Origin: DATATB01 sp036268995
Lineage (GTDB): Bacteria; Planctomycetota; Planctomycetia; Pirellulales; PNKZ01
Assembly (NCBI GenBank): GCA_036268995.1
Contig: DATATB010000035.1
Coordinates: 1-6,208 of the forward strand
Reading direction: 5' to 3'
DNA length: 6,208 nt
Position 1 is the stretch's first letter; the number at the start of each line of letters is the position of its first letter. Both the position numbers and the translations under genes were made by a program. This document shows, one piece after another, positions 6,023-6,208 of the stretch. The notes under the pieces were generated by a model, which saw only the letters and a list, made by a program, of their open reading frames with translations, was not told the DNA's origin and did not search any database.

Positions 6023-6207
6023 GGCCCAAAGCGTTTCGGCGACAGGTGGCAAATGTCGCGGGTGAACGAGCTGCCGGTGCTGTGTTGCAGCAGGGCAGCT
6101 TGGGAGAAGTCAAATGATCCAGCAAGGTCGAAGCCGCCAAACTTCCATCGGATGACGAAAGCGTCGGGCACGGCAATTCCGTCGCGCTCGGCCGAGCGCG
6201 ACGTAAC
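6019..6207 (-). CDS. Partial hypothetical protein, 62 C-terminal residues, start beyond the right edge
   Basis: The minus-strand frame entering from the right edge stays open for 62 codons to a TGA at 6019-6021. It contains ERDGIAVPDAFVIRWKFGGF, then DLAGSFDFSQAALLQHSTGS and ICHLSPKRFGP. The third codon positions are mostly G or C and the hydrophobic and polar residues alternate plausibly, which supports coding; the other two minus frames look unlike protein or stop early. I do not recognise a family. The edge-proximal part of the frame contains a 24-bp perfect palindrome, so the true 5' extent, or whether this is a gene remnant, cannot be decided here. Confidence 0.45.
   Translation of the reverse strand, partial: VTSRSAERDGIAVPDAFVIRWKFGGFDLAGSFDFSQAALLQHSTGSSFTRDICHLSPKRFGP
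6180..6203. repeat. 24-bp perfect GC-rich palindrome at the right edge
   Basis: The half-site CGTCGCGCTCGG is followed directly by its exact reverse complement CCGAGCGCGACG. As single strand it could form a 10-bp stem with a GGCC loop. No T-run follows on either strand, so it is not an ordinary intrinsic terminator. It lies inside the partial reading frame at the edge, which would read T-S-R-S-A-E-R-D across it. Confidence 0.7.
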
Positions 6208-6208
6208 A

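Overview
This window most resembles an accessory region of a Planctomycetota chromosome. The main reason is the left-hand cassette: a WGR-domain protein, an acidic 176-residue protein, a DUF3150-like helical protein and a 79-residue protein, which I recall as typical planctomycete family members. The taxonomic call rests on protein-level recognition, not on any marker gene. No rRNA, tRNA, CRISPR array or recognisable transposase was seen.

Left block (about 47-2032, all minus strand, GC-rich): a tightly packed operon transcribed towards the left edge. It begins with a WGR-domain gene broken by an in-frame TAA at codon 42, followed 53 bases later by the 176-residue gene. That gene shares an ATGA stop/start overlap with the 317-residue DUF3150-like gene, which shares another ATGA overlap with the 79-residue gene. 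The functions of the last three are unknown; the coupling argues that they are made together.

Divergent spacer (2033-2460): no convincing gene. It holds a 12-bp perfect palindrome, a small CCCC/GGGG hairpin, and a consensus TATAAT hexamer placed correctly for the rightward ATPase gene.

Central and right block (2461-5803, visibly less GC-rich): a rightward AAA+ ATPase with clear Walker A and Walker B motifs. It converges on, and overlaps by 38 bases, a leftward gene for a small helical protein. Upstream of that on the same leftward strand is a large protein with a GAF-like C-terminal half and probably a second, divergent GAF-like N-terminal half. ATPase, small helical protein and ligand-sensor-like protein together make the best candidate for an undescribed signalling or conflict module, but nothing in the sequence proves they work together.

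Right edge (5804-6208): a leftward partial reading frame whose stop overlaps, in ATGA fashion, the start of a possible 28-codon ORF. At the extreme edge is a 24-bp perfect GC-rich palindrome.
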